Source: Diphasiastrum complanatum
Taxonomy: Eukaryota > Streptophyta > Lycopodiopsida > Lycopodiales > Lycopodiaceae
Reading direction: 5' to 3'
Assembly (NCBI GenBank): GCA_029204225.1
Contig: CM055111.1
Span: 27,193,540-27,257,539, forward strand
Length of the DNA: 64,000 nt
Made by a program: the position numbers and the translations under genes. Below the pieces are notes generated by a model. It did no database searches, was not told the DNA's origin, and was given only the letters and a program-made list of their open reading frames with translations. Shown piece after piece: positions 37,001 through 40,460 of this stretch. Position 1 is the first letter of the stretch; the number at the start of each line of letters is the position of its first letter.

Positions 37001-38223
37001 GAGCTTCAAGATTGACTATCCAACGGAAAATTTTGTCGATGGTGCTTGCCATAGACACAAGCTTCACGTACCTCTTGGCTAATCTCGATTGGAGGTAAGC
37101 CAAGTACAAGATTTGATCATGAAGATTCTTAATGCTTTTATAATGTAAGTGACCATATCTTCTATGCCAAAATAAACCTTGATTAACAACTTTTGAAAAC
37201 AAAGCGTGTTGATCAAGAATTGCATGTTCTCGAAAACAAAGGGGACGATTTCAAATACTGAAAATGTAATGCAATTGTTCATGAGGAATACACCCGATTA
37301 CATAAGCAGGAAAAATCCTAAGCTAAATATTTGTAAGACCTTTAAGCCCAAGTAGTGGCCTGAATTTTCAAGTTGACTCTAGGAAACTACTCGAAAACTG
37401 GAAGCCAATACGCTCATCGTCGGCTGAACTCAAATGAGCTTAAAAAAATGGCACTCGTCCATATTAAAACCTCTCCTCTCCCGATTTTTTTCGTGTATGC
37501 AATTTCAGAACATTAGAAAAAGAAGGGCTAGAATGGACATAGAATTTTACTCGAAATTAACTTGGCAGACGAGATCATAAGCTACTCACCTCTTTCCAAA
37601 TTTGTGATGCTGCACTTGGAGGAAAGATGAGACGAAGAACTAGCAAAGTCATCATTTCCGCTTTCTTATCGGAAACAACAGATTTTCAAAACCTTCCTAC
37701 TGAAATAAGGCTACAATGAGTCATTAGCAGCGACAGATTGAATACTAAATAGGGGAGAGCTTGCAAAGTTACGAACACACAGGGGGACGGCCACAACGGA
37801 GTACATGGGCACTTTAGCCGACCTCCACAGAAGAGCGCTACGGCTCAGCTGCACACGCTTCTCTTCAGCTGGGCTTGTCGATGTATCCCCATTTGCGTGC
37901 AGTTCGCTCACTGGACGTAGGAACAAGCGCCTGCTCCTTCTCCATGCCTCCGGCAACACTATCAGCTGTGGAATCTCAGAAATGCAGCCTTTCCTGTCAC
38001 GCCTCAAACACGAAAAGTTGGAAATTGTTGGTTTAACAAGCTGCCGATCGAGGTAGGAAGTAGAGGAAGGGGAAGTGAAGATCACAGAGCAACTCAGGTG
38101 CGCGATAGGAAAGAGTGGAATAGCAGAAGCCAAGAAGGGTGGCGTAGCACGAGGTAGAGCTGTCGCAGCACTAGCATGAGCATGAGTTATAGCGGCAGAA
38201 GAAGAAACCATCCCCATCGCCAT
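1067..38223 (-). CDS. ABC4: Plastid DHNA phytyltransferase (MenA/ABC4-like), ten-exon gene spanning 37 kb
   Basis: By family, this enzyme attaches a phytyl chain to 1,4-dihydroxy-2-naphthoate in the chloroplast membrane during phylloquinone synthesis. Exons in transcript order are 37777-38223, 29790-29893, 29507-29578, 29154-29292, 3875-3981, 3333-3432, 3120-3158, 2643-2753, 1512-1577 and 1067-1309. All introns are GT-AG and all phases agree, giving 475 codons plus TGA. The first UbiA aspartate motif is [11 protein letters not shown] at about residues 185-195. The second is IEGDRSSGK at about 324-332. Blocks such as [39 protein letters not shown] and AKYYCV follow the plant ABC4 family in order. 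The protein is about 90 residues longer than I recall for Arabidopsis, from a long N-terminal leader and a C-terminal tail. Introns 1 and 4 are packed with retrotransposons. No stop or frameshift interrupts the exons, so I infer a working gene. Confidence 0.9.
1401..1535. repeat. Diverged tandem duplication over the exon 9 donor
   Basis: Segments starting near 1401 and 1478 share AATAAATGTAGAA and CTTACAGCATGGTTGG at a spacing of about 77 bases. The right copy holds the end of exon 9 and its donor. The left copy is a diverged duplicate in intron 9. Confidence 0.75.
1512..1577 (-). CDS. ABC4: ABC4 exon 9
   Basis: Codons 374-395, reading [20 protein letters not shown] then HA. It matches the family block around FLTLPVGxxV. 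Borders are CATTGCAG/ and GCT/GTAAGC. A diverged copy of the last part of this exon and its donor lies about 77 bases downstream in intron 9 (about 1401-1460). Confidence 0.83.
1578..2642 (-). other. ABC4 intron 8 with a likely gypsy 3'-end remnant
   Basis: Intron between exons 8 and 9. On the minus strand, about 2330-2290 reads ACATTGAGGACAATG followed by AAAGTGGGTGAGAG. That resembles the sequence just before the 3' LTR of Tat/Athila-type gypsy elements. The following 2110-2280 could be part of an LTR. No coding sequence of the element remains. Confidence 0.45.
2643..2753 (-). CDS. ABC4: ABC4 exon 8
   Basis: Codons 337-373. It starts [13 protein letters not shown] and continues through a hydrophobic helix ending LPLYAV. 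The acceptor is GTAACAG and the donor GTT/GTAAGT, a near-consensus plant donor. VRLGTE follows SPL of exon 7 exactly as in plant homologues. Confidence 0.9.
3120..3158 (-). CDS. ABC4: ABC4 exon 7: 39-base micro-exon with the second Asp motif
   Basis: Codons 324-336, reading [13 protein letters not shown]. It carries the second conserved acidic motif of MenA proteins, where the family has VDGDxxxGKxSPL. Phase 0 on both sides with CAG/ and /GTAGAG borders. It is too short for ORF-based detection; I placed it from the missing protein block between exons 6 and 8. Confidence 0.85.
3333..3432 (-). CDS. ABC4: ABC4 exon 6
   Basis: One base completing codon 290, then codons 291-323. It reads [17 protein letters not shown] and ends [10 protein letters not shown], which is conserved just before the second catalytic motif. 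The acceptor is GGCACAG and the donor CAG/GTATCT (phase 0). Confidence 0.9.
3768..3879. repeat. 57-base-period tandem duplication over the exon 5 donor
   Basis: 3768-3822 and 3825-3879 are near-identical (CTTCAATAAAAATG through TAGATACCTCAC). The right copy contains the last bases of exon 5 and its donor. The left copy is wholly intronic and carries the same donor-like bases. Confidence 0.9.
3875..3981 (-). CDS. ABC4: ABC4 exon 5, after the 25 kb intron
   Basis: Codons 255-289 plus two bases. The frame opens [20 protein letters not shown] and continues [10 protein letters not shown], a highly conserved loop and helix of MenA/ABC4. The acceptor is TTGACAG and the donor AG/GTATCT. The donor and about 55 bases around it are repeated 57 bases further into the intron (3768-3822), so a second donor-like site exists downstream. 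Confidence 0.92.
3982..4911. other. Distal part of intron 4: AC and CT repeats, GC-rich tract
   Basis: No gene. A degenerate ACACAC region (about 4363-4506) is followed by CT runs (4581-4595 and 4628-4686). A GC-rich stretch (about 4730-4850) is built from repeated GGAGCAG and GTCGCGAGGAG words. Ser-Arg-Gly frames here are low-complexity artefacts. The stretch ends at the junction with gypsy element X. Confidence 0.7.
4628..4686 (+). repeat. (TC)n microsatellite
   Basis: About 58 bases of uninterrupted TC, next to the AC-rich repeat region in intron 4. Confidence 0.97.
4912..5484 (+). pseudogene. Gypsy element X: reverse transcriptase fragment
   Basis: Chromovirus-type RT, starting abruptly at [20 protein letters not shown] and running through the connection region ([18 protein letters not shown], then KIVDPLK). 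The active-site block reads FVDILTYS where FVDDIL is expected, so one catalytic Asp codon is gone. A frameshift near 5130 also breaks it. The 5' part is missing at 4912, and the frame is cut at about 5484 by the next fragment. It continues at about 7845. Confidence 0.85.
5485..7845 (+). pseudogene. Tat/Athila-type gypsy pol fragment nested in X
   Basis: Frames show the protease-RT linker ([16 protein letters not shown]), RT ([20 protein letters not shown]), RNase H ([16 protein letters not shown]), the zinc-binding integrase N-terminus (HEGMGGGHF ... CDVCQS) and the integrase core (WVEVKAV to [11 protein letters not shown]). The RT active site is FLDNF, lacking the second Asp. About 30 to 40 residues between the two RT blocks are missing, and several stops and frameshifts occur. 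No LTRs are seen. It replaces a short piece of the RNase H start of X. Confidence 0.85.
7845..8700 (+). pseudogene. Gypsy element X: RNase H, integrase zinc domain, start of core
   Basis: Resumes with [20 protein letters not shown]. It then shows the RNase H end (VADALSRI), the H2C2 zinc domain ([20 protein letters not shown] ... CFKCQVNK) and the first catalytic region of integrase ([25 protein letters not shown]). It stops abruptly at about 8700 where copia element C1 begins. The remainder of the integrase core is missing from the window. Confidence 0.88.
8700..9047 (-). pseudogene. Copia element C1: RNase H N-terminal half
   Basis: Minus strand: [45 protein letters not shown] and [19 protein letters not shown]. 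This is the copia RT end and RNase H start. A one-base frameshift lies near 9000. The left end at about 8700 is a break in the RNase H domain, so the left LTR is absent. Confidence 0.85.
9048..9455 (+). pseudogene. Inverted copia RNase H fragment inside C1
   Basis: Plus strand, opposite to the flanking C1 sequence: [20 protein letters not shown], then [20 protein letters not shown] and [11 protein letters not shown]. It is the C-terminal half of copia RNase H. It separates C1's minus-strand RT end (CKPVATSN) from its minus-strand RNase H start, so it is either an insertion or a locally inverted piece. A related minus-strand fragment is at 52070-52468. Confidence 0.82.
9456..10424 (-). pseudogene. 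Copia element C1: reverse transcriptase
   Basis: Two overlapping minus-strand frames, 9930-10424 and 9494-10162. They give [20 protein letters not shown], the [11 protein letters not shown] block, [20 protein letters not shown] and the active site [15 protein letters not shown] is intact. One frameshift near 10000 joins the frames. By family this copies the element's RNA into DNA in cytoplasmic particles. Confidence 0.88.
10443..11210 (-). pseudogene. Copia element C1: integrase C-terminal half and hinge
   Basis: Minus-strand frames give the core end (GGEY with a stop just before it, then [19 protein letters not shown]) and the C-terminal domain ([39 protein letters not shown]). A Gln-, Pro- and Ser-rich hinge leads into RT. 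At least one stop in the core and one frameshift near 10930 are present. Confidence 0.8.
11211..12125 (-). pseudogene. Copia element C1: protease and integrase N-terminal half
   Basis: The protease active site is [12 protein letters not shown]. It is followed by the GAG-pre-integrase HHCC zinc domain ([18 protein letters not shown] ... CEGC) and the first integrase Asp in [11 protein letters not shown]. The frame is open for 287 codons, the longest intact stretch of this element. Confidence 0.9.
12126..12690 (-). pseudogene. Copia element C1: gag, 5'-truncated
   Basis: Gag capsid end ([31 protein letters not shown]) and a CCHC zinc knuckle [14 protein letters not shown] that binds the element RNA. 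The N-terminal gag is missing. Compared with the related gag at 36020-36667, the frame begins mid-capsid right after an LTR-end-like sequence at 12691-12715. Confidence 0.87.
12691..12963 (-). repeat. C1 leader with two primer-binding sites and a tRNA-like segment
   Basis: Minus strand. TGGTATCAGAGCC (12951-12963) is the initiator-Met-tRNA primer-binding site directly after the LTR. A second copy, TGGTATCAGAGCT (12691-12703), follows another LTR-like end, ATTTCTAACA. Between them, about 12740-12806 shows tRNA-type internal promoter boxes TAGCTTAGTGGTAGAGCA and GGTTCGAATCC. This suggests recombination between elements, plus a SINE-like or tRNA-derived insert. Confidence 0.7.
12740..12806 (-). 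repeat. tRNA-derived (SINE-head-like) sequence
   Basis: Box A-like TAGCTTAGTGGTAGAGCA and box B-like GGTTCGAATCC stand at tRNA spacing, with D- and T-arm pairing. The acceptor ends do not pair well and the anticodon loop is irregular. I therefore call it a tRNA pseudogene or SINE head, not a working tRNA. Confidence 0.55.
12964..13430 (-). repeat. Right (5') LTR of copia element C1
   Basis: Minus sense TGTTAGAAAT ... CTTTCCTACA, 467 bases, followed by the primer-binding site. It resembles the LTR at 31076-31577 (shared ATAGGTTACTTTGACCCAAA). It contains a short (AG)n tract at 13054-13086. Its outer end meets the integrase C-terminus of gypsy X at 13431. Confidence 0.85.
13431..13734 (+). pseudogene. 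Gypsy element X: integrase C-terminus and chromodomain-like end
   Basis: Plus strand: [20 protein letters not shown], then [14 protein letters not shown] and [19 protein letters not shown], which resembles the chromodomain tail of chromovirus integrases. By family, that domain steers integration toward certain histone marks. It ends with a stop, then a polypurine tract GAGGAGGGAAGGAA abutting the LTR. It continues the element broken at 8700. Confidence 0.87.
13735..14300 (+). repeat. 3' LTR of gypsy X (LTR family A)
   Basis: Begins TGTTATGTACTTATACTC right after the polypurine tract. It is closely similar over about 560 bases to the inverted LTR at 18921-19496, including TGGCAAGTGTCGATTGTGCA. 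The 3' border near 14300 is where similarity ends. Confidence 0.85.
14301..14607. other. Unassigned segment with a palindrome next to an inversion junction
   Basis: No coding similarity. At 14372-14410 an inverted repeat has arms TTACTAATTGGCATGT and ACATGTGCTAATTAGTAA around a 5-base loop. It lies between the LTR of X and the truncated end of B's protease. Confidence 0.6.
14608..15225 (-). pseudogene. Gypsy element B (5' half): zinc knuckle and protease
   Basis: Minus strand. The zinc knuckle is [13 protein letters not shown] and the aspartic protease active site is [13 protein letters not shown]. The domain ends [12 protein letters not shown], beyond which B is cut off. By family the protease would process the Gag-Pol polyprotein. 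The matching RT lies on the plus strand from 19499. Confidence 0.87.
15226..16248 (-). pseudogene. Gypsy element B (5' half): gag
   Basis: Frames at 15646-16248 and 15119-15609 give a Pro-rich N-terminus and the gag capsid signature [12 protein letters not shown] ... [15 protein letters not shown]. Then follow [19 protein letters not shown] and [15 protein letters not shown] stop between 15609 and 15646 separates the frames. It follows a 0.7 kb leader with GC-rich GCGCT words. Confidence 0.87.
16249..16995 (-). other. Element B leader and primer-binding site
   Basis: Untranslated leader between the LTR and gag. TTGGTATCAGAGCC directly follows the LTR (about 16981-16995) and fits Met-tRNA priming. 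No ORF with known similarity. Confidence 0.75.
16996..17473 (-). repeat. 5' LTR of gypsy B
   Basis: Minus sense TGTTAGAGCCCAG ... TTTGTGACA, 478 bases. It is flanked on its outer side by AACCC (GGGTT in element sense), then by element A's protease start. The partner 3' LTR is on the opposite strand at 21833-22107 plus 26503-26706. Confidence 0.9.
17479..18230 (-). pseudogene. Gypsy element A (5' half): gag to start of protease
   Basis: Minus strand gag: [12 protein letters not shown], then [20 protein letters not shown] and [20 protein letters not shown]. It then has a CRNCC remnant and HDLIRMSG, which starts the protease domain. The protein is cut at MSG by the LTR of B. Its continuation, [20 protein letters not shown], is found on the plus strand at 26708. 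Confidence 0.87.
18231..18920 (-). other. Element A leader
   Basis: Leader between LTR A and gag, with a Met-tRNA primer-binding remnant GTATCAGAGC at about 18910-18920. Compared with other elements, a few bases at the LTR edge are missing. No coding similarity. Confidence 0.65.
18921..19496 (-). repeat. 5' LTR of gypsy A, inverted relative to 13735-14300
   Basis: Minus sense starts TGTTATGTACTTATACTC and is about 576 bases. It is the same LTR family as the 3' LTR of X but in opposite orientation, so the two form a 5 kb-spaced inverted pair. Its outer end directly abuts B's RT at 19499. Confidence 0.87.
19499..20812 (+). pseudogene. Gypsy element B (3' half): RT and RNase H
   Basis: Starts mid-polyprotein at [13 protein letters not shown] and runs through [35 protein letters not shown] and [15 protein letters not shown] is the intact RT active site. 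RNase H follows ([26 protein letters not shown]) to VADALSRI. One stop at about 19644, then a 388-codon open frame, the longest intact RT in the window. The protease half is on the minus strand at 14608-15225. Confidence 0.9.
20813..21832 (+). pseudogene. Gypsy element B (3' half): integrase and chromodomain-like tail, internally deleted
   Basis: H2C2 zinc domain ([20 protein letters not shown]), [15 protein letters not shown], then a jump at about 21245 to [15 protein letters not shown]. About 130 residues holding the other two catalytic residues are deleted. The C-terminus ([16 protein letters not shown]) is followed by a frame with [10 protein letters not shown] and KYLVTWKG. Several stops. 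It ends at a polypurine tract GAGGAGGGAAGG. Confidence 0.85.
21833..22107 (+). repeat. 3' LTR of gypsy B, first part
   Basis: Begins (T)GTTAGAGCCCAGTTACGG after the polypurine tract and matches the LTR at 16996-17473. It is interrupted at GGGGCACAGG by insertion of element C. The remainder is at 26503-26706. Confidence 0.9.
22108..22463 (-). repeat. 3' LTR of gypsy C
   Basis: 356 bases, plus-strand TGTAATAAGTTC ... GAGCTCGTAACA. A minus-strand polypurine tract (TTAAGGGGGAGGG) lies just inside at about 22464-22480. A truncated partner LTR is at 26364-26497. The outer flanks ACAGG and ACGGG form a 5-base target duplication with one mismatch. Confidence 0.9.
22475..23808 (-). pseudogene. Gypsy element C: integrase and chromodomain-like tail
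   Basis: Minus strand. Zinc domain ([20 protein letters not shown] ... CQKCQVNK), a core open for 356 codons, and a tail with [17 protein letters not shown]. The catalytic positions read [17 protein letters not shown] and DGQTKRVNQ. In functional relatives these are MDFI, SDRD and QTERVN, so Asp, Asp and Glu are replaced by Asn, Asn and Lys. The integrase should be inactive even though the frame is open. Confidence 0.9.
23809..25452 (-). pseudogene. Gypsy element C: RT and RNase H
   Basis: RT at 24775-25452 ([53 protein letters not shown], with intact FLDD). The connection follows, then RNase H at 24164-24466 ([34 protein letters not shown]). An acidic Ser-rich linker ([20 protein letters not shown]) lies between RNase H and integrase at about 23840-24130. 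Frameshifts occur near 24770 and 24470. Confidence 0.88.
25537..26064 (-). pseudogene. Gypsy element C: protease
   Basis: [20 protein letters not shown] then [12 protein letters not shown] stands where DSG or DTG is usual, as also in element A. The domain ends [18 protein letters not shown]. Stops separate it from RT at about 25490-25540. Confidence 0.85.
26065..26363 (-). pseudogene. Gypsy element C: gag zinc knuckle, truncated gag
   Basis: Minus strand reads [14 protein letters not shown], a CCHC knuckle, at about 26160-26210. Upstream gag is missing. The sequence passes at about 26350 into the distal part of the element's own LTR, so an internal deletion removed the gag body, the leader and the proximal LTR. 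Confidence 0.8.
26364..26497 (-). repeat. Truncated 5' LTR of gypsy C
   Basis: Matches the distal 134 bases or so of the LTR at 22108-22463, from ATGGCTATGGACCGTGCTGG to GCTCATAACA. The adjacent ACGGG is the right copy of the target duplication. Confidence 0.88.
26503..26706 (+). repeat. 3' LTR of gypsy B, second part
   Basis: Resumes LTR B exactly where it was split (GGTGGTACC ... GAGACTTGTTTGTGA). Followed by (A)GGTTC, which pairs with GGGTT at the other LTR as B's target duplication, allowing one change. Confidence 0.9.
26707..27000 (+). pseudogene. Gypsy element A (3' half): protease
   Basis: Frame [20 protein letters not shown], then [19 protein letters not shown]. It continues the HDLIRMSG start found on the minus strand at 17479. 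The active site is DDS. It ends [20 protein letters not shown] after a frameshift. Confidence 0.85.
27001..28687 (+). pseudogene. Gypsy element A (3' half): RT and RNase H with a Lys-rich insert
   Basis: [53 protein letters not shown] and [12 protein letters not shown] with FLDD intact. RNase [21 protein letters not shown] to VADALSRI. One base is lost near 27586, and stops lie at about 27256 and 27624; otherwise 350 codons are open. A basic insert ([18 protein letters not shown], about 28155-28215) sits between RT and RNase H. The element ends without integrase or LTR, next to ABC4 intron sequence. Confidence 0.88.
28688..29153. other. Proximal part of ABC4 intron 4, no gene seen
   Basis: AT-rich sequence between element A's broken RNase H end and exon 4. 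It starts with the exon 4 donor on the minus strand. No ORF or repeat recognised. Confidence 0.6.
29154..29292 (-). CDS. ABC4: ABC4 exon 4
   Basis: Codons 209-254, after an acceptor ending GATGCAG and before a CAG/GTATGT donor. The frame reads [16 protein letters not shown] and ends CGYLYQ. It gives a hydrophobic helix pair that fits the third and fourth membrane segments of the family. It ends in phase 0 directly before the 25 kb intron 4. Confidence 0.88.
29507..29578 (-). CDS. ABC4: ABC4 exon 3: first catalytic Asp motif
   Basis: A 72-base exon from a TGTGCAG acceptor to an AA/GTATGT donor. It carries [11 protein letters not shown], the metal- and diphosphate-binding aspartate motif of the UbiA superfamily, then [12 protein letters not shown]. 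Phase 2 in and phase 2 out agree with exons 2 and 4. Every residue expected for metal binding is present. Confidence 0.92.
29790..29893 (-). CDS. ABC4: ABC4 exon 2
   Basis: Codons 150-183 plus two bases of codon 184. The exon follows an acceptor ending TAATACAG and stops at AG/GTATGA. In the phase set by exon 1 it reads [13 protein letters not shown] and ends in WLNLS. This matches the end of helix 1 and helix 2 of plant ABC4. The longest open frame over this stretch is a different, non-coding frame, so an ORF-only search would miss the exon. Confidence 0.88.
29894..31075. other. ABC4 intron 1, 3' part, no gene seen
   Basis: Non-coding sequence upstream of exon 2 on the gene strand, AT-rich, with no recognisable TE coding region. 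It ends at the LTR of copia D. Confidence 0.6.
31076..31577 (+). repeat. 5' LTR of copia element D
   Basis: TGTTGGAATG ... TTTCCTACA, 502 bases, directly followed by TGGTATCAGAGCC, the Met-tRNA primer-binding site (31578-31590). Related to the LTR of C1. Confidence 0.87.
31578..32560 (+). pseudogene. Copia element D: leader and integrase C-terminal remnant
   Basis: Leader to about 31830, then integrase C-terminal domain frames ([49 protein letters not shown]). A hinge remnant with [10 protein letters not shown]-like frames follows. Gag, protease and the integrase core are deleted. Confidence 0.75.
32561..33600 (+). pseudogene. Copia element D: RT end and RNase H
   Basis: The RT active-site block [13 protein letters not shown] is present (FVDD). 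Then come [40 protein letters not shown] and RNase H ([40 protein letters not shown]). It ends [20 protein letters not shown]. The RT N-terminal half is missing. One stop at about 33050. Confidence 0.87.
33630..33985 (-). pseudogene. Copia GAG-pre-integrase/integrase scrap
   Basis: Minus strand [20 protein letters not shown], then [20 protein letters not shown]. It is a short, internally deleted piece of a copia integrase lying tail-to-tail with D. Confidence 0.6.
33990..35812 (-). pseudogene. Copia element E: integrase to start of RT
   Basis: Minus strand. The [20 protein letters not shown]-type block leads to the zinc domain [18 protein letters not shown], the first catalytic Asp in [11 protein letters not shown], and TDRGGEY. 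A frameshift follows, then a 269-codon frame with [32 protein letters not shown], a Gln-rich hinge and RT start [12 protein letters not shown]. It belongs to the same family as C1 but is better preserved. The RT body is missing. Confidence 0.87.
35813..36667 (+). pseudogene. Copia element E-family gag in opposite orientation
   Basis: Plus strand: [20 protein letters not shown], then [20 protein letters not shown] and [13 protein letters not shown]. It supplies the N-terminal gag missing from C1. It lies head-to-head with E's protease and integrase on the minus strand and has no zinc knuckle, being cut at 36667. The preceding 300 bases are leader-like. Confidence 0.82.
36668..37290 (-). pseudogene. 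Copia element J: GAG-pre-integrase and integrase core
   Basis: Minus strand [20 protein letters not shown], then a frame-shifted stretch. The integrase core follows ([53 protein letters not shown]). TFINDY stands where many copia integrases have TFIDDY. A different family from E. Confidence 0.8.
37291..37776. other. ABC4 intron 1, 5' part, no gene seen
   Basis: Intron sequence directly downstream of exon 1 on the gene strand. No recognisable coding or repeat signal. Confidence 0.55.
37777..38223 (-). CDS. ABC4: ABC4 exon 1: transit peptide and start of the UbiA domain
   Basis: Codons 1-149. The ATG at 38221-38223 begins [11 protein letters not shown]. The open frame continues upstream only from a GTG, so this ATG is the best start. 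Roughly the first 120 residues are rich in Ser, Ala, Thr and Arg with few acidic residues, as expected for a chloroplast transit peptide. The exon ends with [18 protein letters not shown] then AVPLC, which matches the entry to the first membrane helix of the family. The donor is GTTCGT (phase 0). Reading on into the intron reaches a stop at 37711. Confidence 0.88.
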
Positions 38224-38282
38224 GTCTAGAGCTTTCAGAGCGTCATTGCTATTTCTCTCACAAATCCAAACAAAAACTTTAC

Positions 38283-38290
38283 TCACGTGA
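38283..38290. promoter_or_regulatory. Palindromic G-box TCACGTGA near the ABC4 start
   Basis: TCACGTGA with a CACGTG core lies about 60 bases upstream of the chosen ATG. G-boxes bind bZIP and bHLH factors and are common in light-responsive plant genes, which would suit a phylloquinone gene. A single 8-base palindrome is weak evidence, and it may fall in the 5' UTR. Confidence 0.35.
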
Positions 38291-38510
38291 AGTGGCTCTC
38301 TTAGGAATGACTAATTTTATCTTCTTCTTCTTTTTGATATCTTCTCTTTTTTTTCCTTTGTTTTTCTTTTCCTTTTCCTTTTATCTTTTTCATCTTTACC
38401 TCAAAGAGAAGCGAATCTTGCATTAAAGAAGGTGCAAAAATTATGATGATGTCAGCGGGCTCTGCCAACTCTTTAGAACAAATCAGAAAAGTGAAGAGAT
38501 AGCGAGTCAA
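38287..38510 (-). promoter_or_regulatory. Short presumed promoter/5' leader region of ABC4
   Basis: Only about 220 bases separate the gene from the LINE-like fragment. On the gene strand it is strongly purine-rich (GAA and AAAGGA runs, complement of 38320-38400). No clear TATA box was found. I infer that it holds the core promoter and 5' UTR, since no other non-repeat sequence is available upstream. Confidence 0.4.
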
Positions 38511-38937
38511 CTAATGAAAGAAAATGAGATGAAGCAGACCCAGCCATAGTCGCCCGTTGTAGGATTCACAAGGCCTGAGCACATTGCAAGGCAATGAAAA
38601 TACGTTGTTTGAAAGAAGCCACGAGAATAGAACCTGGAATACCTTGACACTTTGTCGTACAATGGAAACACATGCGAAGAAATTTCTCAAAGCGTCGATG
38701 CAAGGTGTCATACGTCTCAATTGCCAAGGAAATGAAAGCATCATTAGGATGCCTATTGGAATAGTTTTTTTTTCTTATCTTGTGCTACCACCCCTGACGC
38801 TTCTCCTGGTGTGAAGGCAGAGCAAGGAAGTAAGTCACCACGCATGGGATCAGCAACAATAACATCTGCCAAAGTACAAAGCTCATCCCGAGAGAGGACA
38901 ATGTCCACACGCTTGCGTGAAGAGTGACACGCGATAG
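38511..38937 (-). pseudogene. LINE-like C-terminal coding fragment, downstream piece
   Basis: Minus-strand frame CHSSRKRVDIVLSRDELCTL then ADVIVADPMRGDLLP, later frame-shifted to RHPNDAF-like and ETYDTLHRRFEKFLRM text. It resembles a domain I associate with plant LINE/RT-type ORFs (SRRRVDIVL ... LADVVIADP). The VDIVL-ADVVIADP pattern could be a nuclease-like fold, which is inference. The upstream piece is at 44850-45105, with element K between. Confidence 0.6.
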
Positions 38938-39685
38938 TGTAGTGGGTTTCTTTCCTTGCCTAACCTCAAACCAAGATCTAGTCAATCTAGCATCAAAGAG
39001 ACGAAGTTAGTTGTCACGCGTAGATTCGTTCCCATGAGAACGATTCTATAGTTCAGATTTCAACATGAATGGAGGATTCACATATAACTCTAACATCCTT
39101 TAACCCTAAACATTAACACTACATCCACTAACACTACGTATCCACAATAAGATCGCTTACTCTTTCTCTCTCTTCTTTTCTCTCTCATAAAAAGTATAAT
39201 AACATTCAATCCCAATAACAATCAGATCCAACAATTAGCAAAATCTAAATAAAGCATGAGAGATGGAAAAAAAATGACAAAGAGCAAGGACATTCATCAA
39301 TCCATTTCTGAAGAGAACCAATCTGCTTTATTGAAATGAGAAAATGAACATGTGTAGGAACTCGAGTTGGTCCTTTTTTATAGTAGAGAGGAAGGCACTG
39401 GCCTCTGAATCCTATTGGTCCATTTTTGCCTCCCTAATTATTCAAATTTAAAAAAGAGTAAAAACCATCCAAATTGGAGGGAAACTCAATTTTATTCACT
39501 AACTTGACATTTAGGCCCCGCGACATTAAAAGTCCCGCAAAAAGGCCTAAAGTCCTTTTATTGACTTTCTAATTAATCAAATAACTATTTGATCATCGGG
39601 TTGGACTTATACACGCAGGCTGCCAAATCTCTTTCACTTCTTAACTAGGGTTAGGGTTGCCTTGGGATCCGCAAACCCTCCAACA
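38938..39685 (-). repeat. 3' LTR of element K
   Basis: 748 bases, plus-strand TGTAGTGGGTTTC ... CCCTCCAACA. Highly similar to 44083-44844. The adjacent minus-strand GGCGAGGGATAT may be the polypurine tract. Confidence 0.92.
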
Positions 39686-40460
39686 ATATCCCTCGCCAGA
39701 ATTGGTGGCGGTCCCACGACACCTACGAGATGTAGTTATTGGGAACTTTTATTAACTTCGCGTCGTATCTTTATTAAATGGTATTGCACCTTCTCCATAA
39801 AGTCGAGACGAGCAGTATTAAAATCCAAATTATGGGACAAAAAACAACGATGGGCTTCTGCAATCTACTTTGAGGTCGTCCAAGATGTGAAGCGAGATTC
39901 CCAGGAGCCTCCCATCATTAATGCACAAAAATATAAACGAGCAACCGGCAACTGATCTTTGATATTCTCTGAGGCCATCGGTTTATTTGGATCGAATGCC
40001 AAAGGAGGGAGGCAATCGCCCCATCTGGTTGCCACTGATGTCAACGGAGTTAAATCTTTTTCAAACGATACCGATTGTCGCACTGTGGAATCTAGAGAGT
40101 GGACATACTCTCGCTGGTACGCCTGTAAGGCCCGGTGGAAGTCCACTGATATCGTCCAGTTGTAGGGCTGATGGATGATTGGCCAATTGGACGTATGGAT
40201 TGTGATCTTGTCCATAGCCAATCCCAAATCTTTTCATTTATTCCTTCTCGGCATTGGCACATAATAAGGATCTACCCGCAACTGGCGAGGGCTGGCCACA
40301 TAACTCCTCATTAATTCCAAAGTTTTCTCAAAAACGGTAATTCTCCATGTCGGTTGCTCTCCCGATGCAGGTATTTTGTCCACTTCTTTGTCAGTCTCTA
40401 TCTCGGAGGTCTTGAACTTAAGGACTCATCCACCATGCAAGGACTCATGCGGATGTTGCT
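39686..40460 (-). other. Element K interior, 3' non-coding part
   Basis: Between the coding region and the 3' LTR. Short frames only. The 120-codon minus-strand frame at 39865-40227 has no recognised similarity and may be a decayed continuation of the K polyprotein. Confidence 0.5.

Noticed and set aside
37711-38286. A longer exon 1 frame starting MSKVFVW
   Set aside because: Its first codon is GTG, not ATG, and it reads past the splice donor into the intron. The ATG at 38223 and the donor at 37776 fit the family better.
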